This document shows positions 44,187 through 52,672 of a stretch of 64,000 nucleotides of DNA, piece after piece. Positions within the stretch are counted from its first letter, which is position 1. Each line of letters starts with the position of its first letter. This stretch comes from Clostridia bacterium (lineage in GTDB: Bacteria; Bacillota; Clostridia; Christensenellales; CAG-138), in the NCBI GenBank assembly GCA_017435905.1, contig JAFSEB010000063.1:45052-109051 (forward strand). Direction: 5' to 3'. The position numbers and the translations under genes were made by a program. The notes under the pieces were generated by a model. It did not search any database. It was given only the letters and a program-made list of their open reading frames with translations, and was not told where the DNA came from.

Positions 44187-45395
44187 ATGCAGAACAAACA
44201 CAGCGTGAAGCGCATTGCCCTTCTGTTGGTAGCCGTGATGGCTCTTGCCGCCTTTGCAGGCTGCAGCGCCAGGGTTGCAGATCCCGTCGTCGGCAAGGTC
44301 GGCGACCTTGAGATCTACTATTCCACTTTCTACAACAGCTATCAGTATGAAGAAATGATGAAATACTATTACGGTACCGGCACTTCCTTCGATACCTCTA
44401 CCGAAGAAGGCTACCGTGAGTTCCTCGACTATCATTTTGACAGCATCATCAACACCCTGCTGCCCATTTACGTTGCCAAGCAGGAAGGCATCACCCTGAC
44501 CGAAGAGGAAGAAGCCAACGTGCAGCTTGAGCTTGAAGCGGAGATCGATCAGATCTACGCCAGCTATGCTTCTTCCGTGGATGAGTCCATCACCGATGAG
44601 GCTGCCATCCGTGCCGAAGAGGAAAAGATCCTGAAGGATTACCTCCGTGCCAACGGTCTGACCGTCGAAAAGTACTTTGCATCCATTGAAGAAAGCCTCC
44701 GCGATCAGGCGATCGGCGATAAGTACATGAACTCTCTCCTTGCCGATATCACCGTTTCCGATGAAGAGGCCAAGGCGTTCTACGATGAGCAGCTCACCTA
44801 CTACGAGACTGACTATGCCAACGACCCCGGCTACTTCTACGATGATTATCTCTCCTACCTCGATTACGGCGAGATCCATCCCCTCGTCGTTCCCGAAGGT
44901 TACGATTACTACAAGCACATCCTCATCATGAACCCCGAAGAGGGCGAGGAGAAGGATGTGGATGCTATCATCGCCGAGATCTATGAGAAGATCAATGCGG
45001 ATTCCGACTTCACCGAGGCCGACTTTGATGCCCTCGTTGCGGAATACGGCGAGGATACCGGCATGCAGTCCGAACCCTACAAGACCACCGGCTACATGAT
45101 CTCTGAGTACAATGCGGATACCTATTATGCAGAGTTCTCCGCTGCGGCGCTTGCCCTTGAAAACCAGGGCGATATCACCCTTGAGGCTGTGGAAACCTCC
45201 GTCGGTAAGCACATCATCATGAAGTGCGCCCCCGTGGAAGCCAGGACCGTTCCCTTCGAGGAAGTGGAAGAGGATATCCGTGAGCTTGCCCTTGAAAAGG
45301 AAAAGCTTGAAGTCCAGAACGGCTATCTCGATCAGTGGCGTGAAGAGGTCAAGATCGTAAAGCACTACAACCGTGTTGCCGGTATCGGCCGCTAA
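44187..45395 (+). CDS. PrsA-like peptidyl-prolyl foldase lipoprotein
   Basis: 402 residues from ATG 44187 with AAAGGAG upstream; the ATG at 44145 has none. Lipobox FAGC (Cys26 or so). A SurA/PrsA N-terminal chaperone segment with VVGKVGDLEIYYSTFYNSYQ, long acidic helices, then a parvulin-like region (about 250-365: YYKHILIMNPEE; YNADTYYAEFSAAALAL; ETSVGKHIIMKC). Relatives help secreted proteins fold outside the membrane. The enzymatic core is partly degenerate, so chaperone action is more certain than isomerase activity. Confidence 0.85.
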   Translation: MQNKHSVKRIALLLVAVMALAAFAGCSARVADPVVGKVGDLEIYYSTFYNSYQYEEMMKYYYGTGTSFDTSTEEGYREFLDYHFDSIINTLLPIYVAKQEGITLTEEEEANVQLELEAEIDQIYASYASSVDESITDEAAIRAEEEKILKDYLRANGLTVEKYFASIEESLRDQAIGDKYMNSLLADITVSDEEAKAFYDEQLTYYETDYANDPGYFYDDYLSYLDYGEIHPLVVPEGYDYYKHILIMNPEEGEEKDVDAIIAEIYEKINADSDFTEADFDALVAEYGEDTGMQSEPYKTTGYMISEYNADTYYAEFSAAALALENQGDITLEAVETSVGKHIIMKCAPVEARTVPFEEVEEDIRELALEKEKLEVQNGYLDQWREEVKIVKHYNRVAGIGR

Positions 45396-45468
45396 AAAAC
45401 AGCCTTGCGTTTTCCGGTCCGGCCGGGTCGGCAGAGCGCTGCCGGAAACGCATCAATGAACAGCACAC

Positions 45469-45506
45469 AAAAAGATCCTTCGGAAAAGCCGGAGGATCTT
45501 TTTTGT
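45469..45506 (+). terminator. Terminator of the PrsA-like gene
   Basis: AAGATCCTTCGG, AAAAG loop, CCGGAGGATCTT (one wobble), then TTTT. Confidence 0.82.
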
Positions 45507-45613
45507 ATGCAGAAATACTGCTTGCCAGCATCAAAGATGGGTGCAGCCCGTGCCCGGATATGCTATAATTCTATAGAATATGATCTATGTATCGGAAAAC
45601 AGAGGATTCATGC

Positions 45614-46819
45614 ATGACGAAAAAGCTTTATTATGATCCCGAAATGAAAACATGCTCCGCAGCGGTGCTCGATGTGCGGGAGAGCAAAGGCGGTTATGAG
45701 ATCCTGCTCGATCAAACCGTGATCTATCCCGAGGGCGGCGGTCAGCTGTCCGACACGGGCATGATCGGCAGCGCAAAGGTATCCCATGCACGGGAAGAAG
45801 ATGACAGGATCTGGCATCTTGCCGATAAGCCCCTTGCCGTGGGCGAAACGGCTGAGGTATCTTTCGATCCGCTGCCCCGGCTTGACCATACCCAGCAGCA
45901 TACCGGCGAGCATATCCTTTCCGGCCTTGCAAAAACGCTGTTTGATGCGGTGAATGTGGGCTTCCATATGGCGGAGGATTATGCGACCATCGACATTGAT
46001 AAGCCCCTTGACGATGCGCAGCTTGCGCATCTTGAAGCGGAAGCAAACCGTGCCGTGCAGGCGAATGTGCCCACCGTGACCCGCATCGTCAACGATAAGG
46101 AGCTTGATTCCATCGAGATCCGCAAGCGTGCAAAGGGGCTTGCAGGCGATAATATCCGCATCGTCTGGTGCGGCGGCGTGGATTCCTGCACCTGCTGCGG
46201 TACCCATTGCGTCATGAGCGGCGAAGTAGGCTATATCAAGATCACGGCGCACATGAATTATAAGGGCGGTACCCGTCTGTGGTTCGCCTGCGGCATGCGT
46301 GCGGTGAAACACGCACAGGAAACGGCAGCCCTTGCGGACAAGCTTGCAAGGCGCTTTTCCACCAAGCAGGAAAACGTGCTGGAAGCGGTCCTCAAGCAGG
46401 GCGATGATCTTGCGGCAGCAAAAAAAGAGCTTCGTGTGCGCACGGATATGCTCCTTTCTTATCGGGCGGCAGATCTTCTTGCCAATGCGGATGCGGTGGG
46501 CGGCACAAAGCTCGTCGTCAGCCTTGAAGATGGCTTTGCCATGCAGGAACTGAAGCTGCTTGCGGAAAAGGTATGTACGGCTGAGAAGGCGGTCGCTGTT
46601 CTGCTGTCCAAAGCAGGGGAGAGCGTTTATTATCAGCTGTGGCGCTCTCAGGGCGTTGCTCTTTCCATGCGTGATGTTTCTTCTGCGCTCAACGCCATTC
46701 TCGGCGGCAAGGGCGGCGGCAGGGATGATGCCGCACAGGGCAGCGCCAAAGCGCAGGAAGGTCTCAGTGAGACTCTTGCCCAGTTTGAAGCATACATGAA
46801 GCAGCGGATGAAGGGCTAA
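45614..46819 (+). CDS. Alanyl-tRNA editing protein AlaX-L with DHHA1 domain
   Basis: 401 residues from ATG 45614 (GAGG 8 nt upstream). It lacks the aminoacylation core of AlaRS but keeps the second additional domain: DHTQQHTGEHILSG (zinc/editing histidines) and CTCCGTHCVMSGEVG (Cys and His). The C-terminal DHHA1 domain ends in GGKGGGRDDAAQGS. Such trans-editing enzymes hydrolyse Ser-tRNA-Ala or Gly-tRNA-Ala. LDQTVIYPEGGGQLSDTG is the N-terminal barrel. Followed after 3 nt by the carboxypeptidase gene, so they share a transcript. Confidence 0.92.
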   Translation: MTKKLYYDPEMKTCSAAVLDVRESKGGYEILLDQTVIYPEGGGQLSDTGMIGSAKVSHAREEDDRIWHLADKPLAVGETAEVSFDPLPRLDHTQQHTGEHILSGLAKTLFDAVNVGFHMAEDYATIDIDKPLDDAQLAHLEAEANRAVQANVPTVTRIVNDKELDSIEIRKRAKGLAGDNIRIVWCGGVDSCTCCGTHCVMSGEVGYIKITAHMNYKGGTRLWFACGMRAVKHAQETAALADKLARRFSTKQENVLEAVLKQGDDLAAAKKELRVRTDMLLSYRAADLLANADAVGGTKLVVSLEDGFAMQELKLLAEKVCTAEKAVAVLLSKAGESVYYQLWRSQGVALSMRDVSSALNAILGGKGGGRDDAAQGSAKAQEGLSETLAQFEAYMKQRMKG

Positions 46820-46822
46820 AGG

Positions 46823-48109
46823 ATGAAGCGTATCATCCCGGCTGTTTTGGCTGTTTTACTCTTTTTTGGCTGTGGGGAAAAGGAAGTGCCAACGCCCGTT
46901 GAGATCACGTTTCCTTCCACAGCACCGGCGGAACCTGCAGGCACACCGCCGCAGTCCGCATGCCCGGCGGATGCAACGCCTCAGCCCGTTCCCGTTAAAG
47001 CGGATATGGAATACTGCACCGTCATCTGTGACGATGCGGTGAACCTCCGTGAAAGCCCCTCCGCAAAGGCGGAACTGACCGCACAGGTGCCTTCGGGCAC
47101 AAGGGTGCATGTGATCGGCTTTGAAGGGCGCTATGCGAAGGTGGAGCTGGAAGAAAACGGGAAGACGGGTTATATGATCGCCGGCTATCTGATGCCGGAA
47201 AACAGCGTCTATTCCGCTTCACAGGTGCAGCCGACCGCTCTTTACACCTACGATGCCATGATGACGGATATCGGTGCGCTTACGGCAAAATATGCGGATA
47301 TCATGCAGGTGGAGACCCTCGGCATCAGCGCGGCGGGGAAGGAGATCCCGGTGCTGCTGCTTGGCAGCAAAAATGCGGAAAAGCATGTGTTCATACAGGC
47401 TTCCATCCACGGCAGAGAGCATATGACGAGCCTTCTTGCCATGGCGCTTTCGGAAGCGTGGCTTGCATCCGGTGCGTCGGATACCGTTTGCTTCCATGTG
47501 GCGCCGATGGTAAATCCGGACGGTGTTTCCATCAGCCAGGGACTCCTTGACGATCCTTCGCTGCAGGCGATCTACGAAAAGGATGTTTCTTCCGACAGAA
47601 CGGAACGGAATTATGAGGATTACCGCACGCTGTGGAAAGCGAACTATCACGGAGTTGACCTGAACCGCAATTTCGATGCGCTGTGGGAAAACGTCAACAC
47701 GGCGCCTCATATCTCATCGGAAGGATACAGGGGCGATGCGCCCGAAAGCGAACCGGAAGCGAAGGCGCTTGCGGCGTATACAAAGCGGTATCCTTTTTCT
47801 GCAACGGTTTCGTATCATTGCACGGGCAGCCTTATTTACTGGCAGTTCGGGCTGAATTCTCCGGTGGATGACAAAGCCCTCACGCTGGCGGAACTGATAG
47901 CAGCGGATGCAGGCTATACCGTTGAGCCGGATGACGGCACATCCTTCGGCGGATATAAGGACTGGGCATCGAGCGTGGCGGGGATCCCGTCCCTTACGGT
48001 GGAGATCGGAACACGCAGCGCACCGCTGCCGGAGATCGATTTTTACAACATTTGGGTCAGGAACAGAAATGCCTTTGAAATCATAGAAAAATGGGCAAAA
48101 AATGCTTGA
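46823..48109 (+). CDS. M14 zinc carboxypeptidase lipoprotein with SH3 domain
   Basis: 428 residues. Lipobox FFGC (Cys17), a Pro/Thr linker, a bacterial SH3 domain (about 63-128: CTVICDDAVNLRESPSAKAE) and an M14 peptidase. Zinc ligands His196 and Glu199 (IHGREHM) and a later His (about 332, YHCTGS); the substrate-binding LNRNF and the catalytic Glu (VEIG, about 394) are present. It probably trims peptidoglycan stem peptides, as MpaA/gamma-D-Glu-Dap peptidases do; SH3 supports a wall target. The infC promoter lies within its stop region. Confidence 0.9.
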   Translation: MKRIIPAVLAVLLFFGCGEKEVPTPVEITFPSTAPAEPAGTPPQSACPADATPQPVPVKADMEYCTVICDDAVNLRESPSAKAELTAQVPSGTRVHVIGFEGRYAKVELEENGKTGYMIAGYLMPENSVYSASQVQPTALYTYDAMMTDIGALTAKYADIMQVETLGISAAGKEIPVLLLGSKNAEKHVFIQASIHGREHMTSLLAMALSEAWLASGASDTVCFHVAPMVNPDGVSISQGLLDDPSLQAIYEKDVSSDRTERNYEDYRTLWKANYHGVDLNRNFDALWENVNTAPHISSEGYRGDAPESEPEAKALAAYTKRYPFSATVSYHCTGSLIYWQFGLNSPVDDKALTLAELIAADAGYTVEPDDGTSFGGYKDWASSVAGIPSLTVEIGTRSAPLPEIDFYNIWVRNRNAFEIIEKWAKNA

Positions 48110-48134
48110 CAAAGTGTGGCAGGGTCTCTATAAT
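48106..48134 (+). promoter_or_regulatory. Consensus promoter of infC-rpmI-rplT
   Basis: TTGACA (48106-48111), 17 nt, TATAAT (48129-48134), exactly consensus; its -35 overlaps the stop codon of the carboxypeptidase gene. Confidence 0.88.
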
Positions 48135-48140
48135 ATGAGT

Positions 48141-48260
48141 GTTGAAAAGCAGAAGCCCCGCTTCTCACCCGCCGGCATTGGCCAGGCGCGGTCATGGAAC
48201 AGTATACTGCCGAAAGGTTATGTATGTCCATAGTGGGTGCACTGCGCCCACTATTTTTTT
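48141..48260 (+). promoter_or_regulatory. infC leader with transcription attenuator (L20-leader type)
   Basis: About 120-nt leader ending in an intrinsic terminator: ATAGTGGGTGC (48230-48240), loop ACT, complement 48244-48254 with one wobble, then seven T, immediately before infC. Firmicutes infC operons are attenuated when L20 binds the leader; the same logic is likely here. The L20-binding fold itself was not modelled. Confidence 0.72.
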
Positions 48261-48275
48261 ATGGAGGTGTCCACC

Positions 48276-48791
48276 ATAGCCAGCCAAGAACTTCTTATCA
48301 ATGAGGAAATCCGTGACAAGGAAGTCCGCCTGATCGATGAAAAAGGAAACCAGCAGGGCATTGTTACCATCGATGTAGCACTGCGCATGGCCGAAGAAGC
48401 CGACCTTGATCTCGTGAAGATCGCACCGCAGGCTGTCCCGCCGGTGTGCAAGATCATGGATTACGGCAAGTACCGCTTCGAACAGATCAAGCGGGAAAAG
48501 GAACAGAAAAAGAACCAGAAGGTCATCGAGATCAAAGAGATCCGTCTTTCCGCCACCATCGACCAGCACGATATGGAAGTTAAGGCAAAGGCGTGCACCA
48601 AGTTCCTTGCAGACGGGAACAAGGTAAAGGTCTCCATTCGCTTTAAGGGCCGCCAGGCCAAGCACAGCGACATCGGCCTTGATGTGATGACCGCCTTCGT
48701 CGAAATGGTGAAGGACAGTGCTGCGATCGACCGCCCTGCCAAGCAGGAAGGCCGCAACATGTTCATGATTTTAGCACCGAAAGCAAACTAA
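48276..48791 (+). CDS. infC: Translation initiation factor IF-3
   Basis: 172 residues if it starts at ATA 48276, which is 8 nt after GGAGG (48263-48267). The alternative ATG at 48261 lies directly after the attenuator T-run with no ribosome site. IF-3 genes commonly use a rare start codon (AUU in E. coli) so that IF-3 can limit its own synthesis. ELLINEEIRDKEVRLIDEKG, KIMDYGKYRFEQ and the C-terminal KEIRLSATIDQHDMEVKAK are family motifs. First gene of infC-rpmI-rplT. Confidence 0.93.
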   Translation: MASQELLINEEIRDKEVRLIDEKGNQQGIVTIDVALRMAEEADLDLVKIAPQAVPPVCKIMDYGKYRFEQIKREKEQKKNQKVIEIKEIRLSATIDQHDMEVKAKACTKFLADGNKVKVSIRFKGRQAKHSDIGLDVMTAFVEMVKDSAAIDRPAKQEGRNMFMILAPKAN

Positions 48792-48831
48792 CCCAAACTA
48801 AAACAAATTTTCCAAGAGGAGGAAATACCCC

Positions 48832-49029
48832 ATGCCTAAGATCAAGACTCACAGGGGTGCTGCCAAGAGATTCAGCCTTACCAAGAACGGCAAGATCAAA
48901 AGGGGCAAGGCCTACAAGAGCCACATCCTGACCAAGAAGACCACCAAGCGTCTGCGCACTCTGCGCCAGACCGGCTACATTGCCGAGTGCGAAGCCAAGA
49001 AGGTTCGCGAGCTCATCCCGTACAAGTAA
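48832..49029 (+). CDS. rpmI: 50S ribosomal protein L35
   Basis: 65 residues; KIKTHRGAAKRFSLTKNGKI and the basic tail KRLRTLRQTGYIAECEAKKV are standard. GAGGAGG lies ahead of the ATG. Middle gene of the operon, 15 nt before rplT. Confidence 0.97.
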   Translation: MPKIKTHRGAAKRFSLTKNGKIKRGKAYKSHILTKKTTKRLRTLRQTGYIAECEAKKVRELIPYK

Positions 49030-49044
49030 GGAGGAACACCAACA

Positions 49045-49401
49045 ATGGCAAGGATCAAGAGGGCGGTAAACGCCGTTAAAAAACGTCGCAAGGTTTTCAA
49101 GCTCGCGAAGGGCTATTATGGTGCCAAGAGCAAGCAGTACCGTGCAGCTTCCCAGCAGGTCATGCGTTCCATGGCTTACGCCTATGTTGGCCGTAAGCTC
49201 AAGAAGCGTGAATATCGCAAGCTTTGGATCGCCCGTATCAATGCGGGTGCCCGTATCTGCGGTACCACCTACAGCCGCATGATCAACGGCCTTAAGCTCG
49301 CCGGCGTCGATGTAAACCGCAAGGTTCTCGCTGACCTCGCTGTGAACGATATGAATGCGTTCCGTGAGCTCGTGAACGTCGCCAACGAAGCGCGCAAGTA
49401 A
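49045..49401 (+). CDS. rplT: 50S ribosomal protein L20
   Basis: 118 residues, starting [20 protein letters not shown], with the [14 protein letters not shown] [20 protein letters not shown] and [20 protein letters not shown]. It is an early 23S rRNA assembly protein and, in Firmicutes, the repressor that binds the leader of its own operon. Terminated at 49415. Confidence 0.97.
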   Translation: MARIKRAVNAVKKRRKVFKLAKGYYGAKSKQYRAASQQVMRSMAYAYVGRKLKKREYRKLWIARINAGARICGTTYSRMINGLKLAGVDVNRKVLADLAVNDMNAFRELVNVANEARK

Positions 49402-49414
49402 GCAAAACACAATT

Positions 49415-49446
49415 CAGGCGCAACCCAAAAGGCTGCGCCTGTTTTT
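49415..49446 (+). terminator. Terminator of infC operon
   Basis: CAGGCGCA with TGCGCCTG plus inner CC/GG pairs, then TTTTT. Confidence 0.82.
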
Positions 49447-49477
49447 ATCCGTATTTTCGCAGGAAGGGAGAAACGGG

Positions 49478-50239
49478 ATGCTCATCGAAAGCACACGCAA
49501 TGAAACCGTAAAACGTGCAAGGGCGCTTTCACAGCGCAAAAGCAGGCTTGAACAGGGCGTTCACCTTATTGAAGGAGAAAAACTGGTAAGGGAAGCTGCG
49601 ATCTCCGGTGCATGTTTTCGGGATGCCTTTATAGAGGAAGGGCATGATGCAATGAAAGCGCTGCTTGAAGAGCACGGTGCATCGGTTCATATTGTGAAGC
49701 GCAGCGTCATGGAAAGCCTGACCCAGACCGGCACGCCGCAGTGGGTGGCAGCCACGGTGGAAACGCCGGAACAGCCCATACCGATGCAGTACCCTGCAGG
49801 ACTGATCGTAGCGCTTGACTGTGTGCAGGATCCCGGCAACCTCGGCACCATTCTCCGCACGGCGGATGCCATGGGCGCCGCAGGGCTTTTCCTCGGCGAA
49901 GGCTGTGCGGATCCTTATGCGCCGAAGCCCCTTCGTGCGTCGATGGGCTCTGTGTATCATATCCCCGTGTGGCAGGGCGATCTTCAAAAAGAGGTCGGCC
50001 GCCTGGCTGAACAGGGTTTTAAACTTGTATGCGGCCACTTGAAGGGCGGAAGCGAGTTGCCGGAACCCGGCGAAAAGTGTGTGCTCGTCATTGGCAACGA
50101 AGGCAACGGCGTCAGCGATGCCATCGCCGATCAGTGCGAAAAGTATCGCCTTCCCATGTACGGGCGTGCGGAATCCCTCAACGCCTCCGTTGCGGCAGGT
50201 ATCCTTATTTATGAGCTTGCACGGAAAATGCGAGGGTAA
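49478..50239 (+). CDS. TrmH/SpoU-family rRNA 2'-O-methyltransferase
   Basis: 253 residues. SPOUT motifs: ALDCVQDPGNLGTILRTADA (motif 1), LVIGNEGNGVSD (motif 2) and PMYGRAESLNASVAAGILIY (motif 3), the trefoil-knot SAM site. The N-terminal substrate-binding domain starts with NETVKRARALSQRKSRLEQG, as in RlmB/TsnR. It methylates a ribose in rRNA or tRNA; the exact nucleotide cannot be read. Bacillus ysgA also lies beside infC-rpmI-rplT. Confidence 0.91.
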   Translation: MLIESTRNETVKRARALSQRKSRLEQGVHLIEGEKLVREAAISGACFRDAFIEEGHDAMKALLEEHGASVHIVKRSVMESLTQTGTPQWVAATVETPEQPIPMQYPAGLIVALDCVQDPGNLGTILRTADAMGAAGLFLGEGCADPYAPKPLRASMGSVYHIPVWQGDLQKEVGRLAEQGFKLVCGHLKGGSELPEPGEKCVLVIGNEGNGVSDAIADQCEKYRLPMYGRAESLNASVAAGILIYELARKMRG

Positions 50240-50250
50240 AGAAATCAAAG

Positions 50251-50282
50251 AAGCGGTGCAGCATGACGCTGCACCGCTTTTC
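50251..50282. terminator. Terminator between methylase and NUDIX genes
   Basis: 12-bp stem AAGCGGTGCAGC with its complement, ATGAC loop, TTTTCG; shared by convergent genes. Confidence 0.82.
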
Positions 50283-50283
50283 G

Positions 50284-50778
50284 TTACAGTATTTTATCGA
50301 TATTCGCCAACAGCCGCCGTCTGTGGGAAGGCACATAGGCATCCGAATTGACGAGCGCAAGGAACTCATCCTTCGGCAGCCATTTGTAGGCGACCGTTTC
50401 GCCTTCTTGCAGTGTAACGGAATCCTTGTCACAGTCCACAGTGCAGAAGAATCCGTGGCATATGGTGTTTCCTGCTGTGGTAGTGCGGTAAAAGTGGATA
50501 AACTCCTCTGCACAGATGCCGGTCTCCTCAAAAAGTTCCCGTTTTGCGGTATCAAGGGGCGTTTCGCCCTTGAGTGCGCTGCCGCCGGCGGTGCCTTCGT
50601 ATAAGCCGGGGGAAAGGGGCTTGTTGGGGTCACGCAGCATTACAAGAAAGTCGCCGTAACGGTGGCGAACAGTGATATCCGCCACCATGTGGTATAAGCC
50701 TTCCGGTATCGGTTCGCCTCGCACAAGGTCCTTTCCGGCAAGCGTGCCGTCTTCATAGTAAGCGTCCCAGAGTTCCAT
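50284..50778 (-). CDS. NUDIX hydrolase
   Basis: 164 residues. Nudix box GGSALKGETPLDTAKRELFE then ETGI matches GX5EX7REUXEEXGU. The N-terminal LWDAYYEDGTLAGKDLVRGE resembles Nudix proteins related to isopentenyl-diphosphate isomerase or dinucleotide hydrolases. Diphosphate substrate not known. Followed 10 nt downstream of maf stop, so maf-NUDIX is one minus-strand unit, both housecleaning enzymes. Confidence 0.9.
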   Translation of the reverse strand: MELWDAYYEDGTLAGKDLVRGEPIPEGLYHMVADITVRHRYGDFLVMLRDPNKPLSPGLYEGTAGGSALKGETPLDTAKRELFEETGICAEEFIHFYRTTTAGNTICHGFFCTVDCDKDSVTLQEGETVAYKWLPKDEFLALVNSDAYVPSHRRRLLANIDKIL

Positions 50779-50788
50779 ATTGCTGCCC

Positions 50789-51367
50789 TCACTCGGTGCG
50801 CATCCAACGGGGATAGATGCCGAATTCCTTCAATGCCCTGTAAAGCTTCTCGTTCGGCATGCCGATCACGTTGAAATAGGAACCGTTCACACGCTCCACC
50901 AGCAGCGAACCGGGGCCCTGTATGCCGTATGCGCCTGCTTTATCAAGGGGTTCGCCGGTTCCGATATATGCACGGATCTCCTCCGGAGACAGCGCAGCGA
51001 AGGTCACATCGGTCTCATCGTGGAAAAGATGCCGTTTCCCGTTTGCAAGGATGGCAACGCCGGTGTAGACCGTATGGGTGCGGCCGCTCAAAAGGCTCAG
51101 AATGCGGAAGGCATCATCCCTGTCCTTCGGTTTGCCGATAATGCTGCCGTCAAGATACACGATGGTGTCCGCACCGATCACGCAGCAGTCTTCATGGGAA
51201 GAAAAGACAGCTTCCGCTTTTCTTTCTGCCAGCTTTTCCACAAATTCCGCAGGGGCGCAGGGCGGCACGTCCTCATTGGCATCGCTGACGATCACCTCGT
51301 ATTCATAATCCATCAGCGCAAGCATCTCACGGCGCCGGGGGGATTGGGAAGCAAGGATCAGACGCAT
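50789..51367 (-). CDS. maf: Maf-family nucleotide pyrophosphatase
   Basis: 192 residues from ATG 51367, AGGAGA upstream. RLILASQSPRRREML is the nucleotide-binding N-terminus; VIGADTIVYLDG and GRTHTVYTGVAI and DKAGAYGIQGPGSLLVERV are the conserved motifs. Maf hydrolyses dTTP, UTP or modified nucleotides and is found near mreB in Firmicutes, as here (divergent). Confidence 0.93.
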   Translation of the reverse strand: MRLILASQSPRRREMLALMDYEYEVIVSDANEDVPPCAPAEFVEKLAERKAEAVFSSHEDCCVIGADTIVYLDGSIIGKPKDRDDAFRILSLLSGRTHTVYTGVAILANGKRHLFHDETDVTFAALSPEEIRAYIGTGEPLDKAGAYGIQGPGSLLVERVNGSYFNVIGMPNEKLYRALKEFGIYPRWMRTE

Positions 51368-51402
51368 GGTAAGGTCTCCTTTTCGAAACATCATTCAAAC
51401 AA

Positions 51403-51431
51403 TTGTATAGTATAACACAAACCTGTATATT
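51403..51431 (+). promoter_or_regulatory. Possible promoter of mreB
   Basis: TTGTAT (51403-51408), 17 nt, TATATT (51426-51431). A minus-strand TATACT in the same stretch may serve maf. Confidence 0.5.
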
Positions 51432-51496
51432 GCGCACGGCATCAGGCAATACTTTCCATTATTCCGATGAGATAAGGAATGTGGGAGGTGTTTTTT

Positions 51497-52537
51497 ATGT
51501 GCTTGAATCTTTCCAAATACCTGATGCGCACGGTGGCTGTGGACCTTGGAACGGTCAATACGCTGATCGCAGTAAAGGGGAAGGGCATCGTGCTGCGTGA
51601 ACCGAGTGCGGCGGCTGTCGCTGCCGGCAGCAACCGGGAACCGCTTGCTTTCGGCAGGGAAGCCCTGCAGCTTGTGGGGCGTACGCCCGGCGGTATCCAT
51701 GTGGTGTATCCGCTTCGGGACGGCGTTGTATCGGATTATAACGTGGCGGCGGATATGCTGCGTTTTTTTATCGAACAGGCACTCGGAAGAAAAGTGAGTG
51801 CTATGGGAATCCGTCTTGTGCTGTGCCTGCCGCTGTGTGTGACGGATGTGGAGCGGCGTGCCCTGGCGGAAGCGGCGAAGGAAGCAGGAGCACGGGAGGT
51901 GCTTCTTTTGGATGAACCCCTTGCATCCGCCGTGGGGGCAGGGCTGCCGGTGTTTGAACCCACAGGGTCTATGGCGGTGGATATCGGCGGCGGCACCACG
52001 GATGCAGCCGTGATCGCCTTTGGCGGCATTGCCGCATCCGCATCCATCCGCACGGGCGGCACCCATATCGATGGGGCGATACGGGAACATGTGCAGAAAG
52101 CGCACGGGCTTTTGATCGGCGAAAGGATGGCGGAAGAGGCGAAGATACGCCTTGGCAGCGCCCTGCCCGGCGGTGCGGAACAACTGGAGGTCAAAGGGCG
52201 CAATCTTGAAAGCGGACTTCCTGCAGGAGTCAGCCTGACCGCAGCGGAGGTTACCCATGCAATGGCTGCGGAGATCCGAAAAATCGTGGAGGCAGTCAAG
52301 GAAGCGCTTGCACAAACGCCGCCGGAACTTGCAGGTGATCTTTATACGAACGGTATCATGCTTACGGGCGGCGGCGCAAAGATCCGTGGGCTCGATAAGC
52401 TGCTGTCGCACGAAACGGGGATGCCCGTTTCCGTCGGGGCGGATCCCCTTGACTGTGCGGTGCTCGGAGCGCTCAGCATGCTCGAAAGGGAGGAATCCTT
52501 TGTTTCCGTCCGTGACACGCTGGAGGCACAGGGCTGA
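51497..52537 (+). CDS. mreB: Rod-shape protein MreB
   Basis: 346 residues from ATG 51497, GGGAGGTG 7 nt upstream. Actin-fold phosphate loops: VDLGTVNTLIAVKGKGIVLR (phosphate 1), VDIGGGTTDAAVIAFGG (phosphate 2) and MLTGGGAKIRGLDKLL (adenosine). It forms filaments that guide lateral wall synthesis with MreC, MreD and PBP2, all encoded downstream. Somewhat more divergent than the usual MreB, for example RLVLCLPLCVTDVERRAL; it could be an Mbl/MreBH-type paralogue. Confidence 0.93.
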   Translation: MCLNLSKYLMRTVAVDLGTVNTLIAVKGKGIVLREPSAAAVAAGSNREPLAFGREALQLVGRTPGGIHVVYPLRDGVVSDYNVAADMLRFFIEQALGRKVSAMGIRLVLCLPLCVTDVERRALAEAAKEAGAREVLLLDEPLASAVGAGLPVFEPTGSMAVDIGGGTTDAAVIAFGGIAASASIRTGGTHIDGAIREHVQKAHGLLIGERMAEEAKIRLGSALPGGAEQLEVKGRNLESGLPAGVSLTAAEVTHAMAAEIRKIVEAVKEALAQTPPELAGDLYTNGIMLTGGGAKIRGLDKLLSHETGMPVSVGADPLDCAVLGALSMLEREESFVSVRDTLEAQG

Positions 52538-52578
52538 AGAGCGGCTTTTCTTAACATAATGTGACGTTTTGGCTGGAT

Positions 52579-52610
52579 GCCTTGCAAGGGCCGCGCCTTG
52601 CAAGTATAAT
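52579..52610 (+). promoter_or_regulatory. Promoter within the mre cluster, with GCCTTGCAAG repeats
   Basis: TTGCAA (52582-52587), 17 nt, TATAAT (52605-52610). GCCTTGCAAG occurs at 52579-52588 and 52595-52604, so the repeats cover the -35 and spacer; CTTGCAAG is itself palindromic. Confidence 0.65.
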
Positions 52611-52672
52611 AATATAGGATATAGATAGGGAAGAATGCCCTTTTGTCCCTATGTTGTCAGGAGGCAGAAAAC

